Of a DNA stretch of 64,000 nucleotides, positions 38,024 to 48,594 are shown in pieces. Position numbers and translations under genes: made by a program. The notes beneath the pieces are model-generated. The model searched no databases and was not told where the DNA came from. It saw nothing but the letters and a program-made list of their open reading frames with translations. Position 1 is the stretch's first letter, and each line of letters begins with the position of its first letter. Source of the stretch: Rarobacter incanus (GTDB lineage: Bacteria > Actinomycetota > Actinomycetes > Actinomycetales > Cellulomonadaceae); assembly GCF_006715765.1 (NCBI RefSeq), contig NZ_VFNV01000001.1, forward strand, positions 1,860,001-1,924,000, in the 5' to 3' direction.

Positions 38024-38556
38024 TGAGAGTTGACCTTGTTTGCCGACCGCGAATTATCCACGTCAAATTCCTGCGTGCTCGAAGTTACCCAGGGCGGGCG
38101 GTTCTCCGTGAATGTGACGGTGAGGTCGCGGTAGTACTGGGAGGATTCTCCCCGATACAGGTTGCTCAGCGTCACCGCGACCGGAAACTCGAGCTGCTTA
38201 CCCTCCGCGCACGACGGCTCGCAGTCGTTCACCTCGTATAGAGCCGTCCCCTTCGCGGCCTCCAGGCCCCACGTCGTCCACTGGATCGCGTTGATGGACT
38301 CATTGCCGTCTCCGCACGCGAGCACGATCGAGGAGGGGTGCTCACGCGGATTCCCGGCACAGTTAAAAAGGTACGTTGGCTGCGCTTGGCCCTGCGCGGT
38401 TGCTGCGGCAGCCACCTTAGCCGCCGGATCCGCGAAGGTGCTTGTGGCCATGCGCCAGATTGCCCCCGCGGCGGCGAGCGCGACCACTAGTGCGAAGACT
38501 AATGGTCCGGCTTGGGCATACCGACGGTTGCGCGCGGGCGGGTTGGTCGTGTTCAT
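38020..38556 (-). CDS. exported membrane-anchored protein in the two-component operon
   Basis: The 178-residue protein has an N-terminal basic stretch and one membrane helix (residues about 18-38), then an extracellular domain of about 140 residues. The domain has four cysteines in a pattern common to actinobacterial secreted proteins (FNCAGNPREHPSSIVLACGDGN, then VNDCEPSCAEGK), probably two disulfides. It is the promoter-proximal gene of the kinase operon and overlaps the response regulator, so it may present or sense the signal. No enzyme motif is visible. Confidence 0.75.
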   Translation of the reverse strand: MNTTNPPARNRRYAQAGPLVFALVVALAAAGAIWRMATSTFADPAAKVAAAATAQGQAQPTYLFNCAGNPREHPSSIVLACGDGNESINAIQWTTWGLEAAKGTALYEVNDCEPSCAEGKQLEFPVAVTLSNLYRGESSQYYRDLTVTFTENRPPWVTSSTQEFDVDNSRSANKVNSQ

Positions 38557-38751
38557 GATGATCCTCCAACACTATCGTCGCCCACTCCCATACCGTAGCG
38601 TCGATTTGTGACACAACTGCCACATTCTTGGGAACGACCTGAGAAGTTCGTGTTGCATTGTGGTCCTGTAAGCAAAATCCGATATGACCAGCGTCCGCGC
38701 CGAATGCTTCCGCTATCGACCAGCACTGGCCGCCAATGCGAGGTGGTTGTG

Positions 38752-39144
38752 ATGATGATGAGGAAGGTCGCGGCGGCAGCGGCGATCGCGGTAGGGGCGG
38801 CAGGATTGGGCTTGGCGCCGGCGGCGCAGGCAATGCCAACCGAGTACTCGGTCACGGCGATTCCCAGCGCTTCCACCGTCGCGACGGGCTCATATTTCAA
38901 AATCTCGGGCGCATACCTGCACGACGATGCCGGCATCGCCGGTCGCACCGTGAAGGTCCAGACCAAGGTCGGCAAGAAGTGGGTCGCGCTGACCGGCGCG
39001 AAGGTGAAGACCTTGAAATCGGGCAAATACTCCGTGCGCGTTCAGTTGAACCTGAAGGGGACGCGGAAACTGAGGGTTGCCACTCGTTACCTGGGCGGGG
39101 GGATGAACATAGTTTCCCCGACCGTGAAGGTGCGGGTGCGATAG
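38752..39144 (+). CDS. small secreted protein with Lys-rich Ig-like domain
   Basis: The 130-residue precursor has a signal peptide ending PAAQA near residue 27, and GAGGTGG precedes the ATG triplet at 38752-38760. The mature part is a single beta-sandwich-like domain with repeating patterns (VKVQTKVGKKWVALTG, then KTLKSGKYSVRVQL). It resembles the C-terminal domains of the subtilase and the beta-helix protein in this window, as a stand-alone copy. It may bind the wall or another surface protein. It is divergent from the two-component operon. Confidence 0.75.
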   Translation: MMMRKVAAAAAIAVGAAGLGLAPAAQAMPTEYSVTAIPSASTVATGSYFKISGAYLHDDAGIAGRTVKVQTKVGKKWVALTGAKVKTLKSGKYSVRVQLNLKGTRKLRVATRYLGGGMNIVSPTVKVRVR

Positions 39145-39166
39145 CGCGCTAGGTGCGCACCGCCTT

Positions 39167-39207
39167 AGGCGCCGGGTCATTCCGCAGGGGGGAATGACCC
39201 GGCGCCT
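39167..39207 (+). terminator. terminator after the small secreted protein
   Basis: AGGCGCCGGGTCATTCC and its complement form a 17-bp perfect stem around a seven-base loop. The tail GCTCGTTTCACT is only weakly T-rich. It lies 22 bases past the stop codon. The 296-base gap to the next gene holds nothing else I can support. Confidence 0.75.
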
Positions 39208-39392
39208 GCTCGTTTCACTGGCCCGATGCACGGGGTCCGCGAACCGTGCGAGGATCCCCGCGGGCGCATTCTCGCCGCCGCGGGTTATTGTCTGGCGAAA
39301 TGTCGGATACAGGTGGAATAGTTTGAGTTGGGCTGTGGTTGGCTAACTTAGGGCTGCCGACGGCGGCCCGTGAGCCGGCGGCTCTTCGCTGA

Positions 39393-41111
<1,719 letters not shown>

Positions 41112-41122
41112 CCTTGAAGGAA

Positions 41123-42697
41123 TCAGAGCCCGACCAGCACCTGCACCAGGACTAGTTTGACGATGATTCCCAGCGCGAAAAGTGCGGCGTACCCGGACTC
41201 GATGCGGTCGTCGGTCACCCGCGAATTCGCGAAGTCCAATATGGCGGGCTGACCCACCACCCCCGCGAAGGCCCCACAGGTCCGCGCCGCGCTGAGGCCC
41301 AGCAGGCGGCCGCCGCCCAGGAAGGCGGCGGCCGTCACCGCCGTGACCGCTATCGCGATCACGCCAACCTTGAGCCCCGTTGCCGACCACGCGGCGGCCG
41401 CGAAGTCGTCACCCGAACTGAGTCCGACGGTGGCGAGGAAGAACAGCAACCCCAGCTGGCGCACCGTCAGGTTCGCCGCCCTGGGCATTCCCCACACGGC
41501 GGGGCCGGTGCGTTCCAAGGCGCCAAGAACCATGCCGACCACCAGGGGACCCGCGGCCGCCCCGAGCCCAAAGGTGCCGCCACCGGGAAGCGGTATCTTG
41601 ATCAGCCCCGCGGCCAGCCCCAGCGCCATGCCGATGCCCATCGTGAGGGCGTCAACCTCGGATATTTTCCGTTCCGAATCCCCCAGAAACGCGCGCACCG
41701 CGCGCAATCTGGGCCGCGGCACGACCGCCAGCACGCGGTCTCCGTATTCGAGTGTCAGATCGTCGCGCCCTAGCAGATCCACATCGCCGCGCCGCACCCG
41801 CGTGATGACCCCGCCAAACCTGCCCGGCATGTCGAGTTCGGAAATGGTGTGCCCGACGACGGCGCGGTTCGATACGACGATGCGGCGAAAGTCCACGTAG
41901 GTGCGGTCGTGTGCCAGGTGCTGGTCGAGGCCGGCGCCCAGGTAATTCGCAGCGACCTCCATGTCGGCGCGTTGGCCCACCACCAGAACGCGGTCGCCCT
42001 GGCGCAGAACCTCGTCGGGGCGGACGACGCGGACCTCGTCATTTCTTTCCAGGTACGAAAGGCGAACGCGCTGATCCGCGTAGCCGGGCACTTCGCAAAG
42101 CGAGGTTTCTTTACTCACAAGGACGCTGGCGGCGTCCAGCCCTTCCGCGGAGTTGCCACCCTGATCGTGCCGGGCGGGCCAGGCCCTTCCCGCGACCGCG
42201 GCGACGGCAAGAATGGACACGATGACGCCGATCGGGTACGCGAGCGAGTACGCGACTGCGGGCTCGCTACTCCCGGCGGCTTCGGAGGCGGCGGCCAGCG
42301 CGGGGGTGGAGGTTTGCGCTCCCGTGAAGGCGCCGGCGATCATCGGCCCGTCCACGCCCAGCGCGATCCCGGCCAACCCGGCGGCCGCGGTCGCGGCGAT
42401 AAGCGTGCCGATGCCGACGAGCATGAGCGGGTACTGCCTGCGCAGATCGCGCACGAAGGTGCTGCCGGCCGCCAGGCCCACGGTGTACACAAACAGCGCC
42501 AGGCCCAGCGTCTGCAGGAGCGCCAGGCCCTTGCCGAGGGCGGGGTCCAGCGCGCCCAGCACTAGGCCCGTGAAAAGAGCACCGGCCGCACCGAAGCGAA
42601 GCGGCCCGAATCTGACGGCGCCCAGTGCGGTACCCGCAGCGACGACCAGGAACACCGTGAGCAGAGGCGAGGATTCGAGCGCATGGTAAATCGACAC
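41123..42697 (-). CDS. AspT/YidE-YbjL-family antiporter with TrkA-C domain
   Basis: The 524-residue protein has two hydrophobic halves (about residues 1-165 and 350-520) that are the YidE/YbjL duplication seen in AspT-type exchangers, with cytoplasmic RCK_C (TrkA-C) domains between them (about 190-345). These domains carry typical blocks, such as DEVLRQGDRVLVVGQRADME and LEYGDRVLAVVPRP. The GTG at 42697 begins the first helix; the open frame upstream runs antisense to the next gene and is rejected. A perfect DosR-like palindrome lies 98-113 bases upstream. Substrate is unknown. Confidence 0.87.
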   Translation of the reverse strand: MSIYHALESSPLLTVFLVVAAGTALGAVRFGPLRFGAAGALFTGLVLGALDPALGKGLALLQTLGLALFVYTVGLAAGSTFVRDLRRQYPLMLVGIGTLIAATAAAGLAGIALGVDGPMIAGAFTGAQTSTPALAAASEAAGSSEPAVAYSLAYPIGVIVSILAVAAVAGRAWPARHDQGGNSAEGLDAASVLVSKETSLCEVPGYADQRVRLSYLERNDEVRVVRPDEVLRQGDRVLVVGQRADMEVAANYLGAGLDQHLAHDRTYVDFRRIVVSNRAVVGHTISELDMPGRFGGVITRVRRGDVDLLGRDDLTLEYGDRVLAVVPRPRLRAVRAFLGDSERKISEVDALTMGIGMALGLAAGLIKIPLPGGGTFGLGAAAGPLVVGMVLGALERTGPAVWGMPRAANLTVRQLGLLFFLATVGLSSGDDFAAAAWSATGLKVGVIAIAVTAVTAAAFLGGGRLLGLSAARTCGAFAGVVGQPAILDFANSRVTDDRIESGYAALFALGIIVKLVLVQVLVGL

Positions 42698-42782
42698 GCG
42701 CCCACGGTACCCGCGGGATCGGCGGCCGTGGAGGGTCCAACAGCCCCGCGAACCCCCCAAAGACTGGGGAAACTCTGGGGTC

Positions 42783-42820
42783 GCCATCGTTGCCGGGGAC
42801 TTAAGTCCCCTGCGACGATG
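42783..42820. promoter_or_regulatory. long inverted repeat centred on a perfect DosR-like core
   Basis: The core GGGGACTTAAGTCCCC (42795-42810) is a perfect 16-base palindrome that matches the DosR/DevR consensus through its conserved centre. Outer arms CCATCGT and ACGATGG extend it to a hairpin of 38 bases. It lies between the divergent AspT-like permease and the fibronectin-III protein, 98 bases from the permease start. The DosR assignment is inference from the motif only; no sensor gene is nearby. Confidence 0.6.
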
Positions 42821-45132
42821 GGGGTAGTGGTTGCGGTGCGATTGGCGTCGACGGCGGCGCGGCCTGATTCGGGCCCGCCGGGACGGGCGCGTGGCAAGGG
42901 GGAGAACCCGCTGCGCACCTTCGTGGCACCGACGACCTATGCGTACGGGGTCGTGGCGCCGAGCGGCGGCCGGATGGCGTTTGTCGATCCGAACACGGAT
43001 CCGGGCGACGATACCGCCCGAATCGTGGTCTCCGGCATCGACGCGAACGCGCACGGGGCCGGGTTTTTCGGAGCCGAAGAATCGGTCGGCCTGGGCGGAG
43101 CTGTCGGGCAATCCGCGCAGGTGGTCGCTTGGACATCCGCGCCAACAACTCCCGGTGGCATGACGCAGGTCCGGCCCGCCCGGCAGCCGCAGCCGACGGT
43201 CGAGCAGGGGGTTGCGGTCGGCGAAGTCGTCAAGATCAGGACCGGGCAGCCGCAGTCCGACGCACTGTACGTCGCGGACGTTGAAACCGGTCAGGTCACA
43301 TGGGCGCGGGTCGATGACCCGGCAGCATTGTCTGACTATTCCGCGAGAGTGGGTGCCGCGGGTCTGCACGCAGGGACCTTTTTGGCCGACGGCCGCCTGC
43401 GATTGGTGCTCAAAGATGGTCGCGTCGCGACGATCAACTGGCGCAATTCCAACGCAAACATGACGATTGGCCCCGCCGTCGCAATGTTTGCAACGGCAAC
43501 CGCTGGCGTCATCTCTGTGGACGGCTCGCAGGTGGCGTGGTCCGGTCCCGACGAGTGGGGCGACACCCACGTCATCGTTCGCCGCATCGACGCGGCTGGT
43601 GCGATCAGCGGAGACTACGATGCGAAGGGGCGTTATGACGCGGAGTCGGGCGGCTTCTTGGGGGTCACGGACGTGACTCAGATTGCGAACAACGGTCGCT
43701 TCGTCGTGGGGGCGCAAATGTTTGCGCACCTGACATCCACCGGCGGGGGACCCGCGTGGTCTGACTATGCGTATCCCGACGTGGTCGTGGACCCCGCAAC
43801 GGATGCCGCTATTTCAGTGGAGGATGCTCTGGACCGTCCCGCGGCGATCATCGACCCGACACGCACCTACGCCGACCGGCACCTCATATCGACGAATCGG
43901 GTGGTGTTGTCGCCCGACGGAAAGTTCGCCTGGTACACCGTGGACGGGTTCAATGACTACGGCAGGTTTGAATCCCAGGTGTGCGGATGGTCCGGGGTCG
44001 CGGTCCGCGCCGTTGATGTGCGCTCTTCGCGCTGCGTGGGAACCGATACCCCGCATCACGAAGCGAACCCAGTTCCCGCTCGCGTCGTTGCGGCAGGGCC
44101 CGACGGGAGCGCGATCATCGAATCCCGAGACAACTACAGCGTTGACACCGGGTACCGGGGCAACGTTGACGTTGCGCAGGTGTCCGTGGGTAACAATCCG
44201 CAATTACATCCGGTTGTCGCCGCGATCGAGGGCCTCGAAGCGACAAATCAAAGCGGTGACGAGCCCTCCTTCAAGCTGATCCCAGCAATGCCGAGCGGTG
44301 CGGCGTCCACCGATCTTGTCAATTACAAAGTCACCGCCCAAGGCGCCGGTACCGCCACCAAATCTTGGACCGTGCCTATCTCGCGCGCCAATCCGACGGC
44401 GCCGATCGTGCTCGACAACACCAATGGCCCGTGGGACGCCAACCTCACCGTGTGCCTGGCGGCATCGGCGATGGTTGGCGGCAAAGAGGTGTACGGGTCA
44501 TGCAGCGTCAGCAGCAGCGCTGTGTGGGACCACGAGGCGGGCGGCGGCGGCTCGGCGATGGCGGCGGTGGCTCGGGCGATGGCGGCGGCAACGGTGTGAA
44601 ACCAGTCGGCGCGGTCACGGGATCGCGGGCGCGGGGAGGCCCGGGCAAGGTCAAGGTCACATGGACCGGAACCAGGTCGGGGCGAGCGGCGCGCTACAGC
44701 GTCACGGTGGGCGCGCAGCGCCGGGAGTTGCCGGGGAACGCGCGCAGCGCCACCTTCACCGGATTGACAAACGGCGTCAAGGTTACCGGGTCGATCGTGG
44801 CGGTGGACTCGTCGGGGAAAAAGGGGCCGCAAGCCAAGGGGACGGTCACGCCTGTCGGGAAGCCGCGGCCGGTGCGCCGACTCAAGATGGTGTTCAAGGC
44901 CAAGGGCAGGGCCGTCGTGACGTGGCGTCCGCCCGCATCGAGGGCTGCCGCACCCGTGTCGCGCATAGAGGTGCGATCCGGGTCGAAGGTCGTGCGCCTG
45001 AAACCGAAGGCAGAGAAATGGATCGCGAAGGGGCAACGGAAGGGCAGAACTTACGTCGTAAAGGTCAGGGCGGTGGGCGCCGCAGGGGCGTCGAAGTGGG
45101 TGAAGGCGACGGCCAAACGTGCGGTGCGCTGA
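42818..45132 (+). pseudogene. secreted-type beta-propeller/fibronectin III protein with a frameshift
   Basis: The frame 42818-44599 encodes about 590 residues with repeated beta-strand stretches (ADVETGQVTWARVDD, VVLSPDGKFAWYTVDG), a propeller-like layout. It runs out of frame in a Gly-Ser linker. The next frame, to 45132, continues the linker and then a fibronectin III domain and a Lys-rich tail. Restoring one G in CTCGGCG at 44551-44557 joins the two as EAGGGGSGDGGGGSGD. The linker's own second repeat unit has CTCGGGCG at the same place. There is no clear signal peptide at the 5' end, so the N-terminus may be lost as well. Start at 42818 is uncertain. Confidence 0.8.
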
Positions 45133-45156
45133 ACGCTGGCGGGGCACAATGGTGGG

Positions 45157-45822
45157 GTGAACCCCGACGTCGACCCATCGCGCCCGCTATTGGCCACTAT
45201 CGCCGGGCCGTGCGAGCACGAGATCGATATCAAGAAGTCGCGTTTCATTGCACACCTAGTCCCCGTTCGCACCGTGAGTGAAGCGGACGAGGCCATCTCC
45301 TCCCTGCGCCGCCAATACTGGGACGCGCGCCACCACTGCGTGGCGATGGTCATCGGGCCGCACGGCGACCTGCAGCGATCGAGCGACGACGGGGAACCCT
45401 CAGGGACCGCCGGGGTGCCGATGCTGGAGGTGCTGCGGCGGCGCCAGGTCACCGACGTTGTTGCGGTCGTGGTGCGGTACTTCGGCGGGACGCTACTCGG
45501 CGCGGGCGGGCTGGTGCGCGCCTACACCGCTGCCGTCAGCGAGGCGCTGGATCGGGCGGCGGTGCGCCCGCGGGCGTTGCGGCGCCGGATGACGGTGCAC
45601 GCCCCGTACGCCGAATCCGGGAAGCTCGAAAACCTGCTCCGCACCTGGTGCGATGCCAATGCTGCTGTTTTCCTCGGGGTTGATTACGCGCAGGATGCCG
45701 CGCTGCGGGTTGCGGTGGCGGTGGGTGACGAGCCGCTGCTCGCAGAGTTCATATCGGCTGCGACCGGGGGGCAGACCACGGCGCATTCGGGTGAGCTACA
45801 GGTCGTGGAATCGAGCGCCTAG
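45157..45822 (+). CDS. yigZ: YigZ/IMPACT-family protein
   Basis: The 221-residue protein has the UPF0029/IMPACT N-terminal domain, with the diagnostic KKSRFIAHLVPV, DARHHCVAMVIG and DDGEPSGTAGVPMLEVL, then VVRYFGGTLLGAGGLVRAYTAAVSEAL. A C-terminal alpha/beta domain of about 70 residues follows. Bacterial members are linked to translation or ribosome functions, though their exact role is unsettled. The GTG at 45157 begins 25 bases after the previous pseudogene. Confidence 0.92.
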   Translation: MNPDVDPSRPLLATIAGPCEHEIDIKKSRFIAHLVPVRTVSEADEAISSLRRQYWDARHHCVAMVIGPHGDLQRSSDDGEPSGTAGVPMLEVLRRRQVTDVVAVVVRYFGGTLLGAGGLVRAYTAAVSEALDRAAVRPRALRRRMTVHAPYAESGKLENLLRTWCDANAAVFLGVDYAQDAALRVAVAVGDEPLLAEFISAATGGQTTAHSGELQVVESSA

Positions 45823-45936
45823 CAGCGCGAACCGTGCGCGGGCGCTTCCCGCCGGAACGGTCGCGGGCGCCCCAACGCGCCGGGAACCGCCTGGCGGGCA
45901 CCGCGCGCGGGCGCCACTTGCGCGGAACAAGCCACG

Positions 45937-46308
45937 CTACTTGCGTAGGACCGCGGACGCGGGCGCGAAAGGGCACCCGCGGCAGGTGAGGGGAAGCGGG
46001 GCGGGTGGTCCCGCTGCGGCGCCGGGCGCCGCCGGGCAGCCGCCCGCGGAGGTGGGGCATCCGCCGCCCGCCGCGCACCCGCCAACCGGCTGCGCCAGCC
46101 CCAATGCGACCAGTTGGCGCACCGCCGCGCGGACGACCTGCACCGAAATTCCCAAGTCGGCGGCGATCAGGGCCTCCGTCGACCCGGCGCGCAGCGCGGC
46201 GAGCACGCTTGCGGTCACGGAGCGCGGGGAGGAGGGGGCCTCGTCCGTGATTGGCCGCTTGGCAGGAATAGCGGATCGCCTGCGGGCGGGGGATTCGAGT
46301 GCAGTCAT
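45937..46308 (-). CDS. feoC: FeoC-like winged-helix protein with cysteine cluster
   Basis: The 123-residue protein has a basic N-terminus, a winged helix (about 30-75, SVTASVLAALRAGSTEALIAADLGISVQVVRAAVRQLVALGLAQ) and a cysteine-rich tail with five cysteines (GGCAAGGGCPTSAGGCPAA and TCRGCPF), suited to an iron-sulfur cluster. This is the FeoC layout. It starts 10 bases after feoB stops, on the same strand, completing feoABC. It may adjust FeoB stability or the iron response. Confidence 0.8.
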   Translation of the reverse strand: MTALESPARRRSAIPAKRPITDEAPSSPRSVTASVLAALRAGSTEALIAADLGISVQVVRAAVRQLVALGLAQPVGGCAAGGGCPTSAGGCPAAPGAAAGPPAPLPLTCRGCPFAPASAVLRK

Positions 46309-46318
46309 GGCGGGCCAC

Positions 46319-48313
46319 TCACCAAACCAGGCGCAGCAGCCAGAAGGCGGCGACCGATAACGTCCACGCGACGGCGATCTGCGCGCCCATGGCGCCCAGC
46401 GTCCACCGCGCCCCGAACAGTCGCCACTGTTCGGCGACCGTGGCCAGGCACGGCGTGTACGCGAGCACGAAGATCAGGTAAGCGATCGCGGCTGGCCGCG
46501 GGTGCCCTCCCGACGTGGACTCCAGGGTGGAGGTGACCTGCGCCCCCAGATCGCCCGCCAGCGCGGGATCGTCGGGCTCGTCCACCGCGTAGGACTGGGC
46601 CAGCGCACCGACCGCCACTTCTTTCGCCACAAATCCGGTCATCACAGAACTAGCCATGTGCCAATCTCCGTAGCCCGCGGGGGAGAACGCGGGTGCCACG
46701 CCCTCCGCGATCCGCCCGTACGCGGAATCGGCCACCGGCACATTGGCGAAGCTGTGCCCCGCGGTCACGGGGATGGCAAGCAGCAGCCACACCGCCGCCA
46801 GGACGGCGACAATGATGGTTCCCGCGCCTTTCAGGAATGCCAGGACGCGTACCCACATCGTCACGAGCAGGGGTCGCAACTGCGGCACTTGGTAGGACGG
46901 CAGGACCAATGCCAGGGGCTCGGCCTTAATGTCGGTGAAGAGGGTGCGGCGCAGCAGCCACGCGCCGCCGACCACCAGCGCCACCGACAGCACGTACATC
47001 GTCAGCAGGACCAGTGCCGCATTGCGCGGGAAAAAAATCCCGGCGATCAGGATGTAGACGGTCAGGCGGGCCGGGCACGACGTGTAGGGGATCACCAGGC
47101 CCGTGAGCAGGCGCTGCCGCGAATTCGGCAGCGTCTTGGTGGCCGCGAGCGCGGGCAGGTTGCAACCGAATCCGACCACCAGGGGCATCACCACGCGGCC
47201 GTCCAACCCGACCGAACGCATCAACCGGTCGGCCAGTACCGCTACGCGGGCGACGTAGCCGGAATCTTCGAGCACGCCGATGGCCAGGAACATCATCGCC
47301 ATCAGCGGGGCGAAGGCAACGACGGTTCCGACGCCCGCCAGTATTCCGTCGATCAAGAAGGCTTGGAACCAGCCGCCGCCGATGCCCATCGCGCCCAGCG
47401 CGGCCTGCACAATCCCGGCCACGGGGCCGGAAACCAGACCCTCGGCGGCGTCCATGATGGGGGCGGCCAGCCGCGTCGCGAGTTCGAATAGCAACCACAG
47501 GACCGCCAAGAAGATGGGGATGCCGACCCAGCCATTGAGGAGCCAACGATCGATTCTGTCTGATCGGGTCGGGCGTTCGGGCTCGGTGGCGATACCGGCC
47601 TCGTCGATCACGTCCTGCGCCCAGGCCAGCAGGGCGTCGGCGTCCGCCATCAGCTCCTCGACGTCGGCCGAACCGTCGTAGCGCGGGCCGTCCGGCACGG
47701 TCCGGACGGTGCCGGGGTGTCGGTCCAATCCGGATAGCGCCGCGGCCAATTCGCTAAAGGGCCGGCCCGTGCGAGGGTCGATGGCGATAACCGGCACGCC
47801 CAAAACCTGCTCCAGGCGACCCGGGTCGATCACGGTCCCCGCGGCCGACGCCACGTCATTCATGGTCAGCGCCACCACGATGCGTCGCACCCGGCGGGCA
47901 ACCTGTCCCAGCAGCAGCAACGAACCGTGCAGCTGCGAGGCATCCGCCACCACCACGACCACGTCGTCGTGGGTGAGCGAGGCGATGGTGTCGCTGGCGA
48001 CCCGTTCGTCGGCCGATACGGGGCTGAGGGAATACAGCCCCGGCAGGTCGATGAGGGTGTATGTTCGCGGGTCGGCGTCCCGCGCGGGGGAACCGGCGGG
48101 CGCGGCCATGCGCCACGATCCGGTGGCAATTTCGACGGTGGTGCCGGGGGAGTTGCGAACGTCCTGGCGGGCGCCCGTGAGCTGGTTGAAGAGCGTGGTC
48201 TTGCCGGCGTTTGGTGTGCCGACCAGGACAACGCGCTCGCGGGCGGAAGGTAATACGCCGACGCGGGCCTGCGTGGAGGCGCCGGAGGTGGGGGCGCAGT
48301 GGGGGCAGCTCAC
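46319..48313 (-). CDS. feoB: ferrous iron transporter GTPase
   Basis: The 664-residue protein imports Fe(II). The N-terminal GTPase has GTPNAGKTTLFNQ near residue 33, DLPGLYSLSP and TMNDV in place of a strict NKxD. The membrane part has the FeoB Gate motifs GFGCNLPAL and YTSCPARLTVYILI. The start GTG at 48313, seven bases after the feoA stop, adds an N-terminal SCPHC pair that may bind metal. It is the middle gene of feoABC and follows an IdeR/DtxR-type box upstream of feoA. Confidence 0.94.
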   Translation of the reverse strand: MSCPHCAPTSGASTQARVGVLPSARERVVLVGTPNAGKTTLFNQLTGARQDVRNSPGTTVEIATGSWRMAAPAGSPARDADPRTYTLIDLPGLYSLSPVSADERVASDTIASLTHDDVVVVVADASQLHGSLLLLGQVARRVRRIVVALTMNDVASAAGTVIDPGRLEQVLGVPVIAIDPRTGRPFSELAAALSGLDRHPGTVRTVPDGPRYDGSADVEELMADADALLAWAQDVIDEAGIATEPERPTRSDRIDRWLLNGWVGIPIFLAVLWLLFELATRLAAPIMDAAEGLVSGPVAGIVQAALGAMGIGGGWFQAFLIDGILAGVGTVVAFAPLMAMMFLAIGVLEDSGYVARVAVLADRLMRSVGLDGRVVMPLVVGFGCNLPALAATKTLPNSRQRLLTGLVIPYTSCPARLTVYILIAGIFFPRNAALVLLTMYVLSVALVVGGAWLLRRTLFTDIKAEPLALVLPSYQVPQLRPLLVTMWVRVLAFLKGAGTIIVAVLAAVWLLLAIPVTAGHSFANVPVADSAYGRIAEGVAPAFSPAGYGDWHMASSVMTGFVAKEVAVGALAQSYAVDEPDDPALAGDLGAQVTSTLESTSGGHPRPAAIAYLIFVLAYTPCLATVAEQWRLFGARWTLGAMGAQIAVAWTLSVAAFWLLRLVW

Positions 48314-48320
48314 GGGCGCA

Positions 48321-48557
48321 TCACCGTCCCTGCTCGACGGCGATCGCGGCGCACGTGTGGGGGTCGAGCGCGATTCGCCTGGTCGCGAGCGTGATGACGC
48401 GCCCACCGAATGGCGTGGAACGGATCACGCGCACCTGCGCGCCCGGCCTGATGCCCAGTTCGCGTAGCCGCAAGCGGCCCGCGGGTGTGGGGAAGGCGGC
48501 GGGATCGACCGATGCCACGGTGACGCGGTCTCCAAGGTGTGTGCCGTTGAGTTTCAC
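48321..48557 (-). CDS. feoA: FeoA SH3-like protein
   Basis: The 78-residue protein is a small SH3-like domain required for ferrous iron import. Recognisable residues are RLRELGIRPGAQVRVIRSTPFGG. Its stop is seven bases before the feoB start. It is the promoter-proximal gene of feoABC; a box of IdeR/DtxR type covers 48576-48594. Confidence 0.93.
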   Translation of the reverse strand: MKLNGTHLGDRVTVASVDPAAFPTPAGRLRLRELGIRPGAQVRVIRSTPFGGRVITLATRRIALDPHTCAAIAVEQGR

Positions 48558-48575
48558 ACTTTCGACACTACGCGC

Positions 48576-48594
48576 TTTGGTGAGGCTTGCCTAA
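48576..48594 (-). promoter_or_regulatory. IdeR/DtxR-type iron box upstream of feoA
   Basis: On the minus strand TTAGGCAAGCCTCACCAAA matches the iron box consensus TTAGGTTAGGCTAACCTAA at about 14 of 19 positions, with both conserved outer halves present. It lies 19-37 bases upstream of the feoA start and overlaps the 3' end of the glycerate kinase gene, so feo is likely repressed when iron is plentiful. Confidence 0.72.

Noticed and set aside
42698-43729. N-terminal extension of the AspT-like permease on the minus strand
   Set aside because: It is antisense to the fibronectin-III gene, its composition is Arg/His-rich, and the family start is at 42697.
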